Source: Plasmopara viticola (taxonomy: Eukaryota > Oomycota > Peronosporomycetes > Peronosporales > Peronosporaceae). Taken from it: a DNA stretch of 64,000 bases. The notes beneath the pieces were generated by a model that saw nothing but the letters and a program-made list of their open reading frames with translations, ran no database searches and had not been told where the DNA came from. The stretch spans positions 1,612,001 to 1,676,000 of the forward strand of contig MBPM02000001.1 in NCBI GenBank assembly GCA_001695595.3, in the 5' to 3' direction. Of this stretch, positions 35,494 to 46,517 are shown one piece after another. The first letter of the stretch is position 1. Every line of letters begins with the position of its first letter. The translations under genes and the position numbers were made by a program.

Positions 35494-37299
35494 ATGCCAA
35501 GTCAGACGAACACCGCCAGCGGTGGCAATTGGCGCCGCAAAGCACCTGCTGGAGAACGCAAGGATAGCGACGCGGAGCACCAGAAGAAGAAGCCGCGGCG
35601 CGGTGGGCGTCGCAACAATGGCAATAAAAACGCAAGTGTTGACGAAAACAGTAAAAGTACCAGCCAGTCCACACCTACGACAGTCGCTACCTCGAATCCG
35701 AAGAAAGAAGCACCTCCTCTTGCTGTCGAGGCATCCAAGTCAGCCAATATGGACTACCTCTCGGATGTACTCTTTACATCTTTGGACATTTCGGCCAATT
35801 CAAAGCGCGCTATTGTGGAAGACCTTAAGTATGAGCGTCTCACTCACGTGCAAAACAAGACGTTTTCATTGATTTTAGAGGGAAAAGATGTGCTGGCCAA
35901 GGCGAAAACGGGCAATGGCAAGACCATCGCTTTCCTGCTACCCGTGGTCGAGAACTTGGTCAAGGAAGGCCGTTGCTCGGAAGCCATACCTGTTGTCACC
36001 ATCTCGCCTACACGAGAGCTGGCACAGCAGATCGCCACCGAGGCAAAGCGTGTTACTAAGTTTCACGATCTCAACATTGTCTGTTTCGTGGGTGGTACTA
36101 ACATTAAAAAAGATGAGCGCGCTTTGACAAACGCAGCTCCCATTGATATATTAGTGGCTACTCCTGGACGTCTCGTTGACCACATGAAGAAAAACACTGG
36201 CAACGTTGTGACTCGCTTGGGCAAGTCCAGTGTGTTGATTTTGGACGAAGCCGATCGACTATTGGATATGGGTTTTCGCCCTGATGTCATGCGTATTATT
36301 GAATATTTGCCTCATGAGCGTCAGACGCTGTTGTTTAGTGCCACACTTCCTGCCTCTACCAAGGAGCTTAAACAAGTCGCTTTGCGTCAGGACTACGCGT
36401 TCGTGGACACTATCGACGAGAACGAGGCGGATACAAACGTGCAAACCGAGCAAGAGTACATTGTATGCAAGATGGAAGACACGATTCCCGTGGTGGAGCA
36501 AGTACTGATGGAACATATGAAGTTACCAGCGTACAAAGTGATAATTTTTTTTCCAACGGCTCGTTCGGCACAATTTATGGCGCAGCTCTTTCAGGCTGCG
36601 GGCTTTTCAGGCATCCTGGAGATTCACTCGCGTAAAAGTCAAACGGTGCGAACGAAAACGGCTGAGGCATTTCGTAAGGGCCAAAAAGTGATCATGTTTT
36701 CATCTGACGTGTCAGCGCGTGGTGTGGACTATCCCGATGTGTCCCTTGTATTGCAAGTAGGCCTTACCGATCGCGACCAGTATATTCACCGTCTTGGACG
36801 AACGGCTCGCGCTGGTATGACAGGCAAGGGAATTCTCGTTTTGTCCGAGTTTGAGACGGTTTTACTGGACCAATTGGCAGATTTGCCTTTGGTGAACAAG
36901 ACTTGCTCTTTTGACATGCTGGCGCCATCGCAATTAAGGACGCTGGAGGTCATTAAAAGACTTAAAGATTTCAGTGAGTTGGAAAAGTCGGCGCAACAGT
37001 CTTACCAGGCGTGGCTCGGTTTTTACAACTCGCACATGAAACGTCTGAAATTGAAACCAGTGGATCTTGTGCAACTTGCGGCCGATTATAGTCGAATTAT
37101 TGGATTAGACGAGGTGCCGAAGCTTGAGAAAAAGACGTTGAAAAAAATGAATCTATTTGGCGTAAGTGGCATTGAGCCATCGCCGTACACGCGTGACAAC
37201 AGCGGATACTCAAACAGTGGTCGCAACGGCGTCGATGGCCGCAATGGTGGCCGTGGTCGTCGCAACGGCAGTGGGAATGGTGGCAGGGGAAACCATTGA
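35494..37299 (+). CDS. DEAD-box ATP-dependent RNA helicase (nuclear/cytosolic type)
   Basis: An intronless 601-residue superfamily 2 RNA helicase. Motifs in order: Q motif region (ERLTHVQNKTF, about 113-123), motif I AKTGNGKT (about 134-141), motif Ia PTRELAQQ, GG, TPGR, motif II DEAD (about 253), motif III SAT (about 283), FFPTARSAQF (IV), SSDVSARGVDYP (V) and HRLGRTARAG (VI). The N-terminus is basic (KKKPRRGGRRNN), fitting nuclear targeting or RNA binding; the C-terminus is a Gly/Arg/Asn-rich tail (GGRGRRNGSGNGG). The C-terminal domain resembles the MSS116 / plant RH25-RH31 group. A paralogue with a mitochondrial-type leader is at 46631. The substrate RNA is unknown. Confidence 0.93.
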   Translation: MPSQTNTASGGNWRRKAPAGERKDSDAEHQKKKPRRGGRRNNGNKNASVDENSKSTSQSTPTTVATSNPKKEAPPLAVEASKSANMDYLSDVLFTSLDISANSKRAIVEDLKYERLTHVQNKTFSLILEGKDVLAKAKTGNGKTIAFLLPVVENLVKEGRCSEAIPVVTISPTRELAQQIATEAKRVTKFHDLNIVCFVGGTNIKKDERALTNAAPIDILVATPGRLVDHMKKNTGNVVTRLGKSSVLILDEADRLLDMGFRPDVMRIIEYLPHERQTLLFSATLPASTKELKQVALRQDYAFVDTIDENEADTNVQTEQEYIVCKMEDTIPVVEQVLMEHMKLPAYKVIIFFPTARSAQFMAQLFQAAGFSGILEIHSRKSQTVRTKTAEAFRKGQKVIMFSSDVSARGVDYPDVSLVLQVGLTDRDQYIHRLGRTARAGMTGKGILVLSEFETVLLDQLADLPLVNKTCSFDMLAPSQLRTLEVIKRLKDFSELEKSAQQSYQAWLGFYNSHMKRLKLKPVDLVQLAADYSRIIGLDEVPKLEKKTLKKMNLFGVSGIEPSPYTRDNSGYSNSGRNGVDGRNGGRGRRNGSGNGGRGNH

Positions 37300-37443
37300 G
37301 GCTACAATCGCTCCATCTAGACATCAAGGATTATTGACCCTGCAACATGGGGTTCGTTATATTGTTGTCATAGTAGAACAACTCATTCGTAACTTAATGC
37401 AATGCCGGAGATGTAAGACAAATCATTGTATAGCCTACGCATG

Positions 37444-37767
37444 CAGCAAAAAGGTTGGGGTGACGCCCTCCTTCCAAGCGCGGGGGCTAAATGCTCGCGC
37501 GCTTCGGGCAGGTGCTTTCGGGCATCTGCAGGTCTCTAACGAGTCTCATCCTCGACGCGACGGTCTCCAGCACCAGGGCGCCACCTGGGCTTTTACCAAG
37601 TCAGAGATACACAAAATAATGGAAGACCCTCACGACCTCGGTGCTGGCTGCACTGCCCGCCGAACGAGACCCGACGTATGTGGACACCACTCTATGCCGT
37701 GGACTAGCCAGACTGAGCCTAGCACGTGCATAACTTGGCAACGCGAAACCGTAATACATTACATTAC
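37444..37767 (+). mobile_element. Small non-LTR retroposon with 12-bp target duplication
   Basis: 324 bp flanked by perfect copies of AGCCTACGCATG (37432-37443 and 37768-37779). It ends in a TAATACATTACATTAC tail. Parts match 28379-28463 (inverted) and 27681-27740 (direct), so this is a repeat family of this genome. The target duplication and simple-repeat tail are the marks of target-primed reverse transcription, and the small size suggests a SINE or a truncated and internally deleted LINE. It lies about 145 bp downstream of the helicase stop, so it may fall in the 3' untranslated region. Confidence 0.8.
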
Positions 37768-37779
37768 AGCCTACGCATG

Positions 37780-38059
37780 TGTCGGTCCCACCACGTAAGA
37801 TTACGTACTTCAAGTGATTGCGTTTTCTTTAGTTCTGTGTCTACGCAGTTGTGTTTTTCTACCTTATTTGCCATGCTATTGCAGGGTTATGGGTTTTAGG
37901 ACGTCCAATTTGAACCGCGGGTTTTACTACTTTTGCGGTTGCGCTTAGGGAAGTAGAAGTGTAAGTCTCTAATAAAGCAATCACTTCAAAACGACTTCCT
38001 TTCCGCCAAGTGTCTTCGCTTAACAGCAAAGACTCTTCACTTTGCTTCTTCGGTCTCGG
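37780..38059. other. No gene recognised
   Basis: A short stretch between the retroposon and the Copia fragment. No coding pattern. Confidence 0.4.
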
Positions 38060-38760
38060 CTTCCAGAAAATAACAGCTATCGAGCGTTAGTATTTGTGAA
38101 AGTGACCGTTAAATCAGTTTTAAAAGCCTCGTAATCGAGGAGATCTCTCTAATGAAGCGTCATATGTGACGTAGCTCCAGTGTTGATGAGTAGCCGTCAC
38201 ACCGTCCTTCACTGGCAGCAAATACAATTCCACCTTTTTAAACGCTGTGACGCTCATGATTGTCCCCCTTGAAATATCTGACCTGGTCACTTACTCTGAA
38301 AACGATCATCATTCTTCCGCGGGCCGTTTCCGCTACGACAATTCCCTCAAATACCCTTGGCACGCCCTTCTTTTTTGTTAAGGCGCGCTCCGTAGATTTC
38401 TCCTTCTTACATACTTCTTTGGCAGCTTCTATTTCGCCTCAATGAGCGTGACATATTGAATCTTTCTTCAATTAACAAAATCAGGTCGTATTCTGACGGC
38501 AATCCGCTCATTAAAAGGAAAAGGCGGCAAGCCGTGCTTAGTGCCCCTCACCCCTAATATTGATAGCTTTTCCATTAGCCCACCAAAGCTGTCCACGTGC
38601 ACCGCTACAATCACTCTTAGTTTCATCTTAAACTAATGTGTTGCTCCTTGGGCAATTAGCCTGAGCGTCTTAATGTCCTCAAGCAGCCACGTCTCGAGAA
38701 TCTCATGACCATCTGCATATGCACCAGTAGACCCTTTCTTGTTATAATCATGCATTCGGC
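38060..38760 (-). pseudogene. Decayed Copia gag-protease fragment
   Basis: On the reverse strand, a run reading NTGATSHMTLH near 38165-38200 is the aspartic protease site of Copia elements (DSGATSHM), followed by RDLLDYEAFKTDLTVTF. Upstream, weak gag-like runs (SFGGLMEKLSILGV near 38560-38610) precede it. Stops in every frame. This is an old copy unrelated in sequence to the intact element at 19.6 kb. Confidence 0.6.
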
Positions 38761-39589
38761 AAACTCTTATTGGAAATAAATATATCTGCCCAAGAGTATT
38801 TCACTTGTCTTGAATCGTATTGTTAAAGTGAAAAATGAGGAGGCGAGTTCAATGCGGCTATTAACCTGTTGGCTATGGTGTGCGCGGTAGAAGGTTAACA
38901 TGTGAAGCATATTTATATGCATCAGGTCCTTAGTTGGCAGAGTGTCTCGCTACTATCAAGCCACTATACTGGACTCCTACTCTGTCTTAACCTATAAGTG
39001 AGATGCCGAAGACATGATGCGCAAGCTGAAAAAATGGCGACTCACTCGAATTAACTCCAAGCGCATAAATCAAATTGTTTCATGCTGGGTTTTTTTGGGA
39101 TAGTGGAGCTTCTACGCCAAGAATTAGAATGACAACTTTGTCTGTGTTTGCCTGTACGCTGTAGATAAGATCATCGCTGCCTAATCAAACGAATAAAGAA
39201 TTAAAAAGCAGCAGTCACGAATTCGTTATAATGAGGGAATGAGGATAGTCTAATTAGTATTTGAAACGGGATCGACCATAATTGCGATAACAGTATGCTT
39301 TTGATTCGGTAGGCGCGACACGTCGTTGATGTGGTGGACAACGAATTGCCAAGAATCTGTTTACTAGATTAGACTTAAAACTTTCGAACGTTTCATATAA
39401 TGTTCGAAAGCTTTAAATCGGACGGCGTGTACACGTCTTAATTTCGCGTATGCGGTCACTTGACTGTTGCGTTCTTCGATAACCTGAGCTAGCAGGATCA
39501 AAAGTCAACAATCAACGTGCTTTTTTATCTCAAAAATGACAGGGGTCTTTGCGATCACGCATGATACAACTTCAAGCTATAGCATACAC
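38761..39589. other. Decayed sequence, no gene recognised
   Basis: Lies between two Copia fragments of opposite orientation and is probably transposon debris. No domain seen. Confidence 0.35.
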
Positions 39590-40010
39590 AGATGAAGGAT
39601 CTAGCAGTGACATCTATGGCTGACACTCGGTTTCGGGAACAATGGTGTCGATCAAAGGCGCGATAAAGCTTTTTGTGTCAAGAATCCAGTGGGCAGCTGA
39701 ATTGGGCTCGGTGGATGCAGAGTAATGACTCTAAGCCTGTGTATAAAGAAAGCTTTGTGGGTCCGAGTGACTTCCAAGGATCTCGATCATGAGCCGATGG
39801 AGGTATGCTGGGTTCTGAGTAGAATCATGGCGTGATGGGACTGGCAAGCAGCGACCAATTTAATGCCAGAACCAAAAACATCGATATTCGTCACCTATTC
39901 ATCCGGTAGAATGCATTATACATGACAACAGTGAACCGATTGGCAGACATGTTAACAAAGACTATCAGCACCAAGCGACACCAATACCTAGCTCAGGCTC
40001 AAAGCGTTTA
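39590..40010 (+). pseudogene. Decayed Copia RNase H C-terminus
   Basis: Plus-strand runs in shifting frames: CIKKALWVRVTSKDLDHEPM (about 39740-39800), FNARTKNIDIRH (about 39860-39895) and VNRLADMLTKTISTKRHQYL (about 39930-39990), ending at a TAA near 40010. These are the last conserved blocks of the Copia RNase H domain. The rest of the element upstream is lost or unreadable. Confidence 0.7.
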
Positions 40011-41154
40011 ACTCAAGAGCATAGCATTGGTGGCGAGTGATAAAGTCGGTATTACGCCATTAAATGCATGTTGGACAGACGGACGGTATCACATTAAAGT
40101 GGCATTCGACACAAGATGACAGACATAATTACGGATAATTTCAGAAAGGCCAAAGCGTCAAAGACAGAGATCACTGAAATGACGTCGTGAAATGATGTAA
40201 CAGGAAGACTTAATGCAGCACACGGTCGCAAACTAACAGCCAATTGTATTCACATCGGTTTTTCCACTCAATTTTATGCCAGCATCTGAGATGGTCGCCG
40301 TTATCAGGCTTAGCGTTGTCATTCGATGAAGGTCAATGAAGGCGAATGATAATGCCTAGCCTAATAACGGCAACAAAGCAAGTTCTAGCAAACTCCTCAG
40401 TGCCAATGCAGATGTCAGTGAGAAAACGCCTTCGGTACCAGCGAGGGTGACACCAAAGCAGAATTAGCTTTTCCGAGTACGGAGAAAAGAACAGTAGAAA
40501 GAGCAATGCAGAGATGTCTTACTTAGAGAATCAGATCTTGCCTTTACTGACCAGAGCACAGCCAACATCGACGCGAGAGAGAGGGACTTAAACGTCTGCA
40601 ACCCGGTATCTCTGTTGAAGAAAGGGAGTTGCTTAACAGCTTGAGGCCCTGCGTCCGGACGAGCGCACCCTGAGCTCTCACATGTGCGACGTTGAAGGCA
40701 AAATCGATACCATCGACATTCTACGCGCGACTAACACGGAGTAAGAGTAAGATCGATGACTCCGGCCCTTGATGACTGCCTAAAGCTCAACTCATCGAAT
40801 ACGGTAACCGCGTCTTACTAAGAGTCGCGGCGGGCACTACAATTAACACTTGAATCGAGAAGTCAGCTAAGTAGCGTAAATTGGCAGTAGCGCACGGGCT
40901 CGAGAAGCAATCGCAGACATCATCGACAGCCTGTGCCTGCCGTACGCCATTCAAATGGTGTTTGGGCTATTGGGAAATCAACAAGAGTGTAATCGACTTC
41001 CGGACGTCTGGGCGGAGTGTCTACAAGACGCGAGCAAAGTCAAAATCCGCTTGACAGGTTCTAGAAAACGAGTAAGATCATTCTCTTCTGCACGAAAAGC
41101 GTATCAAAGTGCGGTGAAATAGAGTGCGGCATATTAAAGTGAGATCCTTTATGT
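40011..41154. other. Decayed sequence, probably transposon-derived
   Basis: No gene. Weak protein-like runs occur near 40910-40980 (IIDSLCLPYAIQMVFGLL) but were not assigned. Confidence 0.35.
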
Positions 41155-41545
41155 CAACCTCTTTGACGGTATGGGTTTTGGCTCCTTGGCGATCACTAGA
41201 CGCATTATCCTCAGCGAAAATGGCGTACACGTGCTCGAGATCAGTTGTATTGGAGCATACACGAGCAACATGAGGGTGAACTGCTTCGCGATGCAAGCAG
41301 CCGAGGAGAAAAAATATGCTTGTGCGCTAAGAAGACGCGGACTTTGGCATCGGCGACCGAACGTGAAAGCGAATGATCCAATTCATTTGATAGATGGAAG
41401 TGGTACAAAAATGATCATTGACAACTTCTCCTACTCCGTAAACCTGAAGCTGTTGTATTGGTGTCTCGGATACAAGACAAAAGAGTCTTCGCCAGAAACT
41501 TACGACCTGCCTTTTGGAAAACGGGGGCTCTACAACTTGGGATAA
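41155..41545 (+). pseudogene. Possible C5-methyltransferase-like fragment
   Basis: A 124-codon plus-strand frame (41171-41545), extended slightly upstream, begins VNLFDGMGFGSLAI. This resembles motif I (F-x-G-x-G) of cytosine-5 DNA methyltransferases, and the following residues are hydrophobic strand-like, as in a Rossmann fold. No Pro-Cys catalytic motif (motif IV) was found, so the call rests on one motif. Neighbours are decayed retroelements, and methyltransferase-like domains are known passengers of some retroelements. Low confidence. Confidence 0.25.
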
Positions 41546-41995
41546 CGAATGATGTTAAAAAGAAAACAGACCGACTCCAACTTGTTACGATGGACACACA
41601 CGTGCCTCAAAGACACTTAAAACACTAGGTTTAGCCGGCATTTAAGCAATTTTGAGCGAAATTATTAGAGTAAAAGATACAAAGAAGGGAAACTATACAA
41701 TAAAATTAGGGACTTGATACGCAGCCACCGCCACCCACCCACCCTTTTTAAACAGATGCCCGGATTGAGTTCTGCATGAGAGATATACATGTCGCACACT
41801 AGCAACGAATTTCGTGGAAGATCTCCATACCTGCTACATAACAGATGCGTGAAGAACATCTCTTGTGTACGAAATATCATTTAAACATCCGGCCTTATTG
41901 TCAACATTGACATTTACTTATAAATTGACATTGACATTGTTATTGATATCAACGTCCTCTTCACCGGTCTAAAGTCATTAAACAAGGCACTTAGT
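41546..41995. other. No gene recognised
   Basis: It contains a simple 'ccaccgccacccacccaccc' run near 41727 and repeats of 'attgacattgac' near 41905-41940. Nothing coding seen. Confidence 0.4.
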
Positions 41996-44130
41996 TTACG
42001 AGAGAATGCTATACATTTTACGCGTGAATAAAGTAGTCGAGAGGGACCTTGCTTGTACATCGCAACGTTCAAACACGCATCTAAACAGCATCGGTGCCGG
42101 CATCATCTTGCTCATAATCCATTGCTTGCAGTTCAGCCTCCGTCGGCTCATCCCATACAAAGCGCTGTTTCTACGTCTGCTTGCGATGGAGCTGCAGGTA
42201 CTAGTTGCAAAGATGGTTGCGATGCCGATTAGGGTTGCGATGCCACTGCTACCCGTTGCCGTTGCAATTTTGACGCACTTGCAGGTTGCAATGCTATCGT
42301 TAAGTTGTTGCACGTGCGAAGATCATGACCCTGTTGCTGGCAATTTTTGCAGCGTCGTCCTCCATTTAGTCTCTCTAGCTCAACGAGCTGAAACTGGGAT
42401 AGATCTCGCTGCGTTTTGTTACGGTCCTCGGCTCCACCAGGTTCTCCACGGCCGCGGGTTCTAACAGGGTCAAGGATCTGATCGTCTGTAACCGCTGCTA
42501 GGTGTGCAAGAACTACCTGTTTGCGACGATCGGAGCCATGTCCAGGTTCCTCGGTACCTCTTTTGACTGCTGCTGCAACCTCCTGTTCCAGCGCTAACGG
42601 TACTAATTATGCTGCTACTGCCTTTAGTGCTTGCACTAATCACCAATGATGGTCAAAATCATTACCAGTCTGGGCTCACGAACTCCGCAGTTCATGCCTT
42701 CAAGGATGACTCATGGACAGCGAGAAAAGGTGTTGCCAAGGCCAATCTTTTACTCCATCAGATCTTGGGACATCGGCATTAGCATCAGCTGGTGCATCAT
42801 CTGCCTCGGCACTCTCAGCACCCTTGCTCTCGTCCTCGTCGTCATTGTCTTCGTCATCAGTACTGTTCCCATTGTCAACATCAATAATATGACCTTAAAA
42901 CGGCGTCGAAATTGTTGGTATGCTGATCTTAATTTATCGTCGTCATGACTTTGCCAAATCTCGGACCGAATCGCAAAATTGCGGCTTGACGATCAACACC
43001 AAACTGATGCCGGATTCCTGTTGACTGAGCCTGACATGCGAGCTGGATAACATTGTTTACGGCGGAGAGATGGCATCAAGCCAACCTTTTGAATATGCAT
43101 GACTCGATTCTACTCATGAAGTCGTGTTGTGACCAAGATGTCTAACCCCTCACATGTAGCAGCCAACAATTTTTCTTTGAGTGTCAACCAAGTATCTTCC
43201 ACGTATTGCATGACTGCCGCAGAGTGCAAGTCGGAGATTTTAAGTATCAACATCGGATTTTCTCACCAAACGAATCAGTCTTATTTATAGGCGTTTGTGT
43301 GCCTTGCTATTCCGGAAACGCCTGCAAACTTTGTACTTGATGTTCTCATCAATGTGCCATCTACAAAGCAATCGATGTGAGGTAGAGAATTTAGCCACAG
43401 GGGTATTCGTCAGCGCAAATCTCGGTCGGAAACTGATACAATGCTATCGACCAGACATAATTGTCTTCCTTCTCGGCTCGCATGAAGCAGTAGGCAAATA
43501 CAAAGATTGTTTGTGGAAGTCCCTCCGATAATATGCAGCAAGGGCAGTTTGTCACATGCTGGGTTCGTGGGTGGCAGCAATCAACCATACACGTCCTGCC
43601 GTGTATCGCTGATAGAATTCCTTTGCCGTTTGGCTATAATGAGTAGGTGTGTCAGCTGCTGTTCGCAATCAAGTTGCGCCAAGTACGTTGTCGATGGTGC
43701 AATGATATCCAGTAAGGCTTTCAGCGGTGTAGATCCTGTGAGGAATCCAATTCTTGCGGCGTGTTCGATGTTGAGTATGTCGCGTCACTGCAAAGTCCGG
43801 GCTGGCCGCAACGCTTTCTGTCTTGTTGCATAGCCTCAGCTCAACTAGAATTTTTTGTGTTGTTCTGCGTTGTGTTCGCAGCAGTAGGGTGAACTTTTGG
43901 GTCCTCAAACGGTAAATGATTGTGCTAGTCGTATGTGACTTCCACAGCCCATGTCAGGGTGTCATCCTTCTGTTCAGTTCTGATGATGTCGACGAAATAT
44001 TGGCAGCCGGTGCAGCGGCTAGGCCTGATACATTGACGGACTTCTACATCCACGTATCTTATTCTTACAAGAGCAAAGGAGCGCTTTTTTATTCTGGGTC
44101 GAGGTTGTCGCCAATTGATTTGTAAGATTT
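41996..44130 (-). pseudogene. Decayed MULE-type (Mutator-like) DNA transposase
   Basis: Reverse-strand remains of a MULE transposase. The fragment 43391-43588 reads AYCFMRAEKEDNYVWSIALY, matching the conserved 'AFCxxxxEKxxDYxWxL' block. The block near 43070-43135 reads LGHNTTS, stop, VESSHAY, the TTSRVES signature of the MULE/FAR1 group. An N-terminal part lies at 43669-43908 (KILVELRLCNKTES). The C-terminal side turns into an acidic, alanine-rich low-complexity stretch (about 42770-42890), and a last protein-like run is WDEPTEAELQAMDYEQDD near 42105-42160. Many stops; terminal inverted repeats were not found. Confidence 0.72.
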
Positions 44131-44704
44131 GAGGCCTGATGAGCTTGTTTACTTAATCCCAGTGTATCCAAGTATTCAATAACAAATTACTTGTCAAGCT
44201 CTATTACTGCACTTCGTTTAATTCAACATCTTCGCTGAGCCTGGCTGAACGTACCATGGACAGCCAATGTCCGAGGCGCTGGCAAAGTCTAAGTCGTCGC
44301 CACAACGCTGCGGCATCAGATACGTCCAATTGAGCTTTTTGGCACGGCTACAGATACGCCTTGTCTATCATTCTAGACAAGCACCTACAATGTTTTCCTC
44401 TTCTTTGAGTTCTGCGTTAATAGTCTTGCTTAGCTCAGTTGCAAGTTTCCGTGTAATTTATCTACAGCACCGTCAAGACTGTCAAAGACACGCTCGGCGA
44501 TAGGTTTACGGTGTTCATGGCTGAAGTTGACGCGGAAGAGCACGGCAAGGAACCCCGATGCCATCAATTTATTCGCAAGATAAACTTTTTGTGTACAATT
44601 TGAATATTACATTATTGCTGGCGTTCTATTGATTGATAGATCTCAAAATATTGTTATGAGATTACATATTTTGGGGGTGAATTGTCAAGCCCAATTTCTG
44701 ATAA
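44131..44704. other. Upstream region of the 44705 gene
   Basis: No recognisable gene. A short open frame at 44267-44503 is probably chance. The last 100 bp before the ATG are AT-rich, as expected for a promoter. Confidence 0.35.
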
Positions 44705-45493
44705 ATGGACGAGACTGCCAAGATGCTGGAGGCTTACGCTGGTGGTCTGCAACAGTCGTTCGGAAGTGTTTTCGAACGTGTAGGGCAAAGTCTGTCGCAA
44801 AGCGCACAGGTGATGCACATGATGAATGAGGTGATGGAATCCGCCATGCTGCAAAACCTTGTCATATCTACTGCCTACGAAGTTGGCGGCACATTAATTA
44901 TTGACGTGCTTAATGACTCGCGCATTACGTTGGGCCAAACAAAGATCCGCGCACAGCTACACGACTCGAACAAGGCATTTTTTTCAGAAACAATCGACAA
45001 TTTACAGGCTGGGATAAGAGTTCAGGTGCAAGCGCCCATTGATAATGTTGTCGGTCCTATTCAAGGATTTATCGAGCTCGAGTGCATCAGCCCAGGCACG
45101 CAACAGCCACTTATTAAACGATCGTCTTTTCGTATATTATCGTTTCAGCGAGGTTCCTTTCAACGTTTAAAGTGTGGGGAAAACGAAGCTGTTCCTGATG
45201 TATCGGAGGCAGCGGTAATTTCGGACAAAATCGAGCTTACTCGACTAAGAGATCTCTTACAGCTCAGTCCGGTAGAAGGTATGTTAATCAATGACCAGGG
45301 CAGGTATCGCTTTTGCCCCGAACCAGCGCTGAGGTGTGACATTGTATTTTATCTTTCGGTGAGAAGAAGAGAGGAGAGCGATACAGTATACCAGGTAACA
45401 ATTTATGCGGCAGGGAGTTCTCAAGCCGATAGTCGTCAACGTCTTTGTCAGAAGTTGATTGATGAGCTGGAGAGCGTCAACAATGTGACTTAG
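44705..45493 (+). CDS. Unrecognised conserved-looking protein, 262 residues
   Basis: Intronless frame from ATG 44705 to TAG 45491-45493. The first 55 residues are amphipathic helix (MDETAKMLEAYAGGLQQSFG...), followed by a region with alternating hydrophobic residues suggesting a beta-rich domain (about 55-150) and a mixed C-terminal domain. There is no signal peptide, membrane segment or known catalytic motif. Codon use and composition match the genes around it, and the gene is convergent with TMED (166 bp apart), so I take it as real. It might be a subunit of a larger complex, but no family was recognised. Confidence 0.7.
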   Translation: MDETAKMLEAYAGGLQQSFGSVFERVGQSLSQSAQVMHMMNEVMESAMLQNLVISTAYEVGGTLIIDVLNDSRITLGQTKIRAQLHDSNKAFFSETIDNLQAGIRVQVQAPIDNVVGPIQGFIELECISPGTQQPLIKRSSFRILSFQRGSFQRLKCGENEAVPDVSEAAVISDKIELTRLRDLLQLSPVEGMLINDQGRYRFCPEPALRCDIVFYLSVRRREESDTVYQVTIYAAGSSQADSRQRLCQKLIDELESVNNVT

Positions 45494-45658
45494 ACTGAAA
45501 CAATATCGCAAAAATACCAGAAGCACCCAAAAGTCGTATCAAGATTAGTGTAGTATAGATCGATGCTCTTGCTAATCTTTTCGACACTTCCTTCTTCCAA
45601 TTAGCAGCAAAATACGGCGCAGCATTGTCACACCACGTAACACTTGCACCTAGTACTT

Positions 45659-46517
45659 TTACGCCCATTGGCGCTTGGAGAGATAGCCGCGGTCGTTGAA
45701 CCATTTGTGCAGCAGAAAAGATTGTCCACCGTACATGGCGCCCAACACAATAATAGTGATCATTGTGTATAGGATGACACGAGAGCTGCTACTGTCCAGT
45801 GCTACGTCAAACAAAGTAGACATCAGCGCATCCAGCAACAGAAGGCGGCTTTTAAAGCCAGCATCGCTTACTCTGTATATGACGGTGTACACGGACACGG
45901 TAGTAGTCCTGTTCATTGCGAATCAGATCCAATAGCGTTTTCAATCGATCAAGCGACGTTTTTACACCTTCCAAGTGCTCTAGTGTCAAACCATCATTTA
46001 AAAAGATACGTATTAGCACGTCAAATGCTTCCAAGATACCCCAGCACATACCTTGGCGAGTTTGATCGTCGAGCTTGTCCTCTTCCCCCAAATCGTCCTC
46101 ATTAGAGAGGTCAAAGGACGTGTACCACTCGACTAGCTTTGTCTTATCATCGTGCGAATTATCCAAGCAAAAGCGGTACCATCCGCCGCGGTGCTCCGAC
46201 TCAAAATTAAAGCCACTGTGCTCAACATTTTGACTAACTTCGTCGAACGGCGTGATCACAACTTGGTCAAAAAAGTTTTTGTCTACGTTTTCTTCGTCTG
46301 GGTACGAGGAGAATGGGCCAAATGCCTTCAGCCGCACGTCGTAGGCCCCCGACGATTCCAGTACGCCAATCTTCAAGTACGCCGTGCGTTTGGTACGCAC
46401 GTACTCATGAAAACACTCCTCTACGCGTCCATCCAATTTCAAGATGAAAGCGTCCAAAGGTACGAGAAGTACCACGAGCACAGCAAATAATTCCGCGAGC
46501 AGTTGCACGAAAACCAT
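45659..46517 (-). CDS. p24/TMED family cargo receptor, two exons
   Basis: p24 proteins are type I membrane proteins that sort cargo into COPII/COPI vesicles between ER and Golgi. Exon 1 (46517-45872) starts with a signal peptide (LLAELFAVLVVLLVPLDA), then a GOLD-type domain with the family cysteine (EECFHEY), a paired second cysteine (WYRFCLDN), and a coiled segment (KTLLDLIRNEQDYYRVR). A 70-bp intron (45871-45802, gtaagc...gtag) joins in frame to exon 2 (45801-45659), which gives the RHxxxxxSxxSR-like juncture (LDSSSSRVIL) and the membrane segment (MITIIVLGAMYGG). The tail, HKWFNDRGYLSKRQWA, lacks the usual FF and KKxx signals. The unspliced frame would lose the membrane anchor. The gene is head to head with the helicase at 46631. 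Confidence 0.87.

Noticed and set aside
37166..37798. 210-codon plus-strand frame across the helicase 3' end
   Set aside because: Its first part is an out-of-frame reading of the helicase tail and its second part is the retroposon with its ATTAC tail; not a gene.
42006..42464. 152-codon plus-strand frame rich in Leu, Val and Ala
   Set aside because: It lies opposite the MULE remnant, and its hydrophobic repetitive look arises from the reverse complement of low-complexity transposase sequence.
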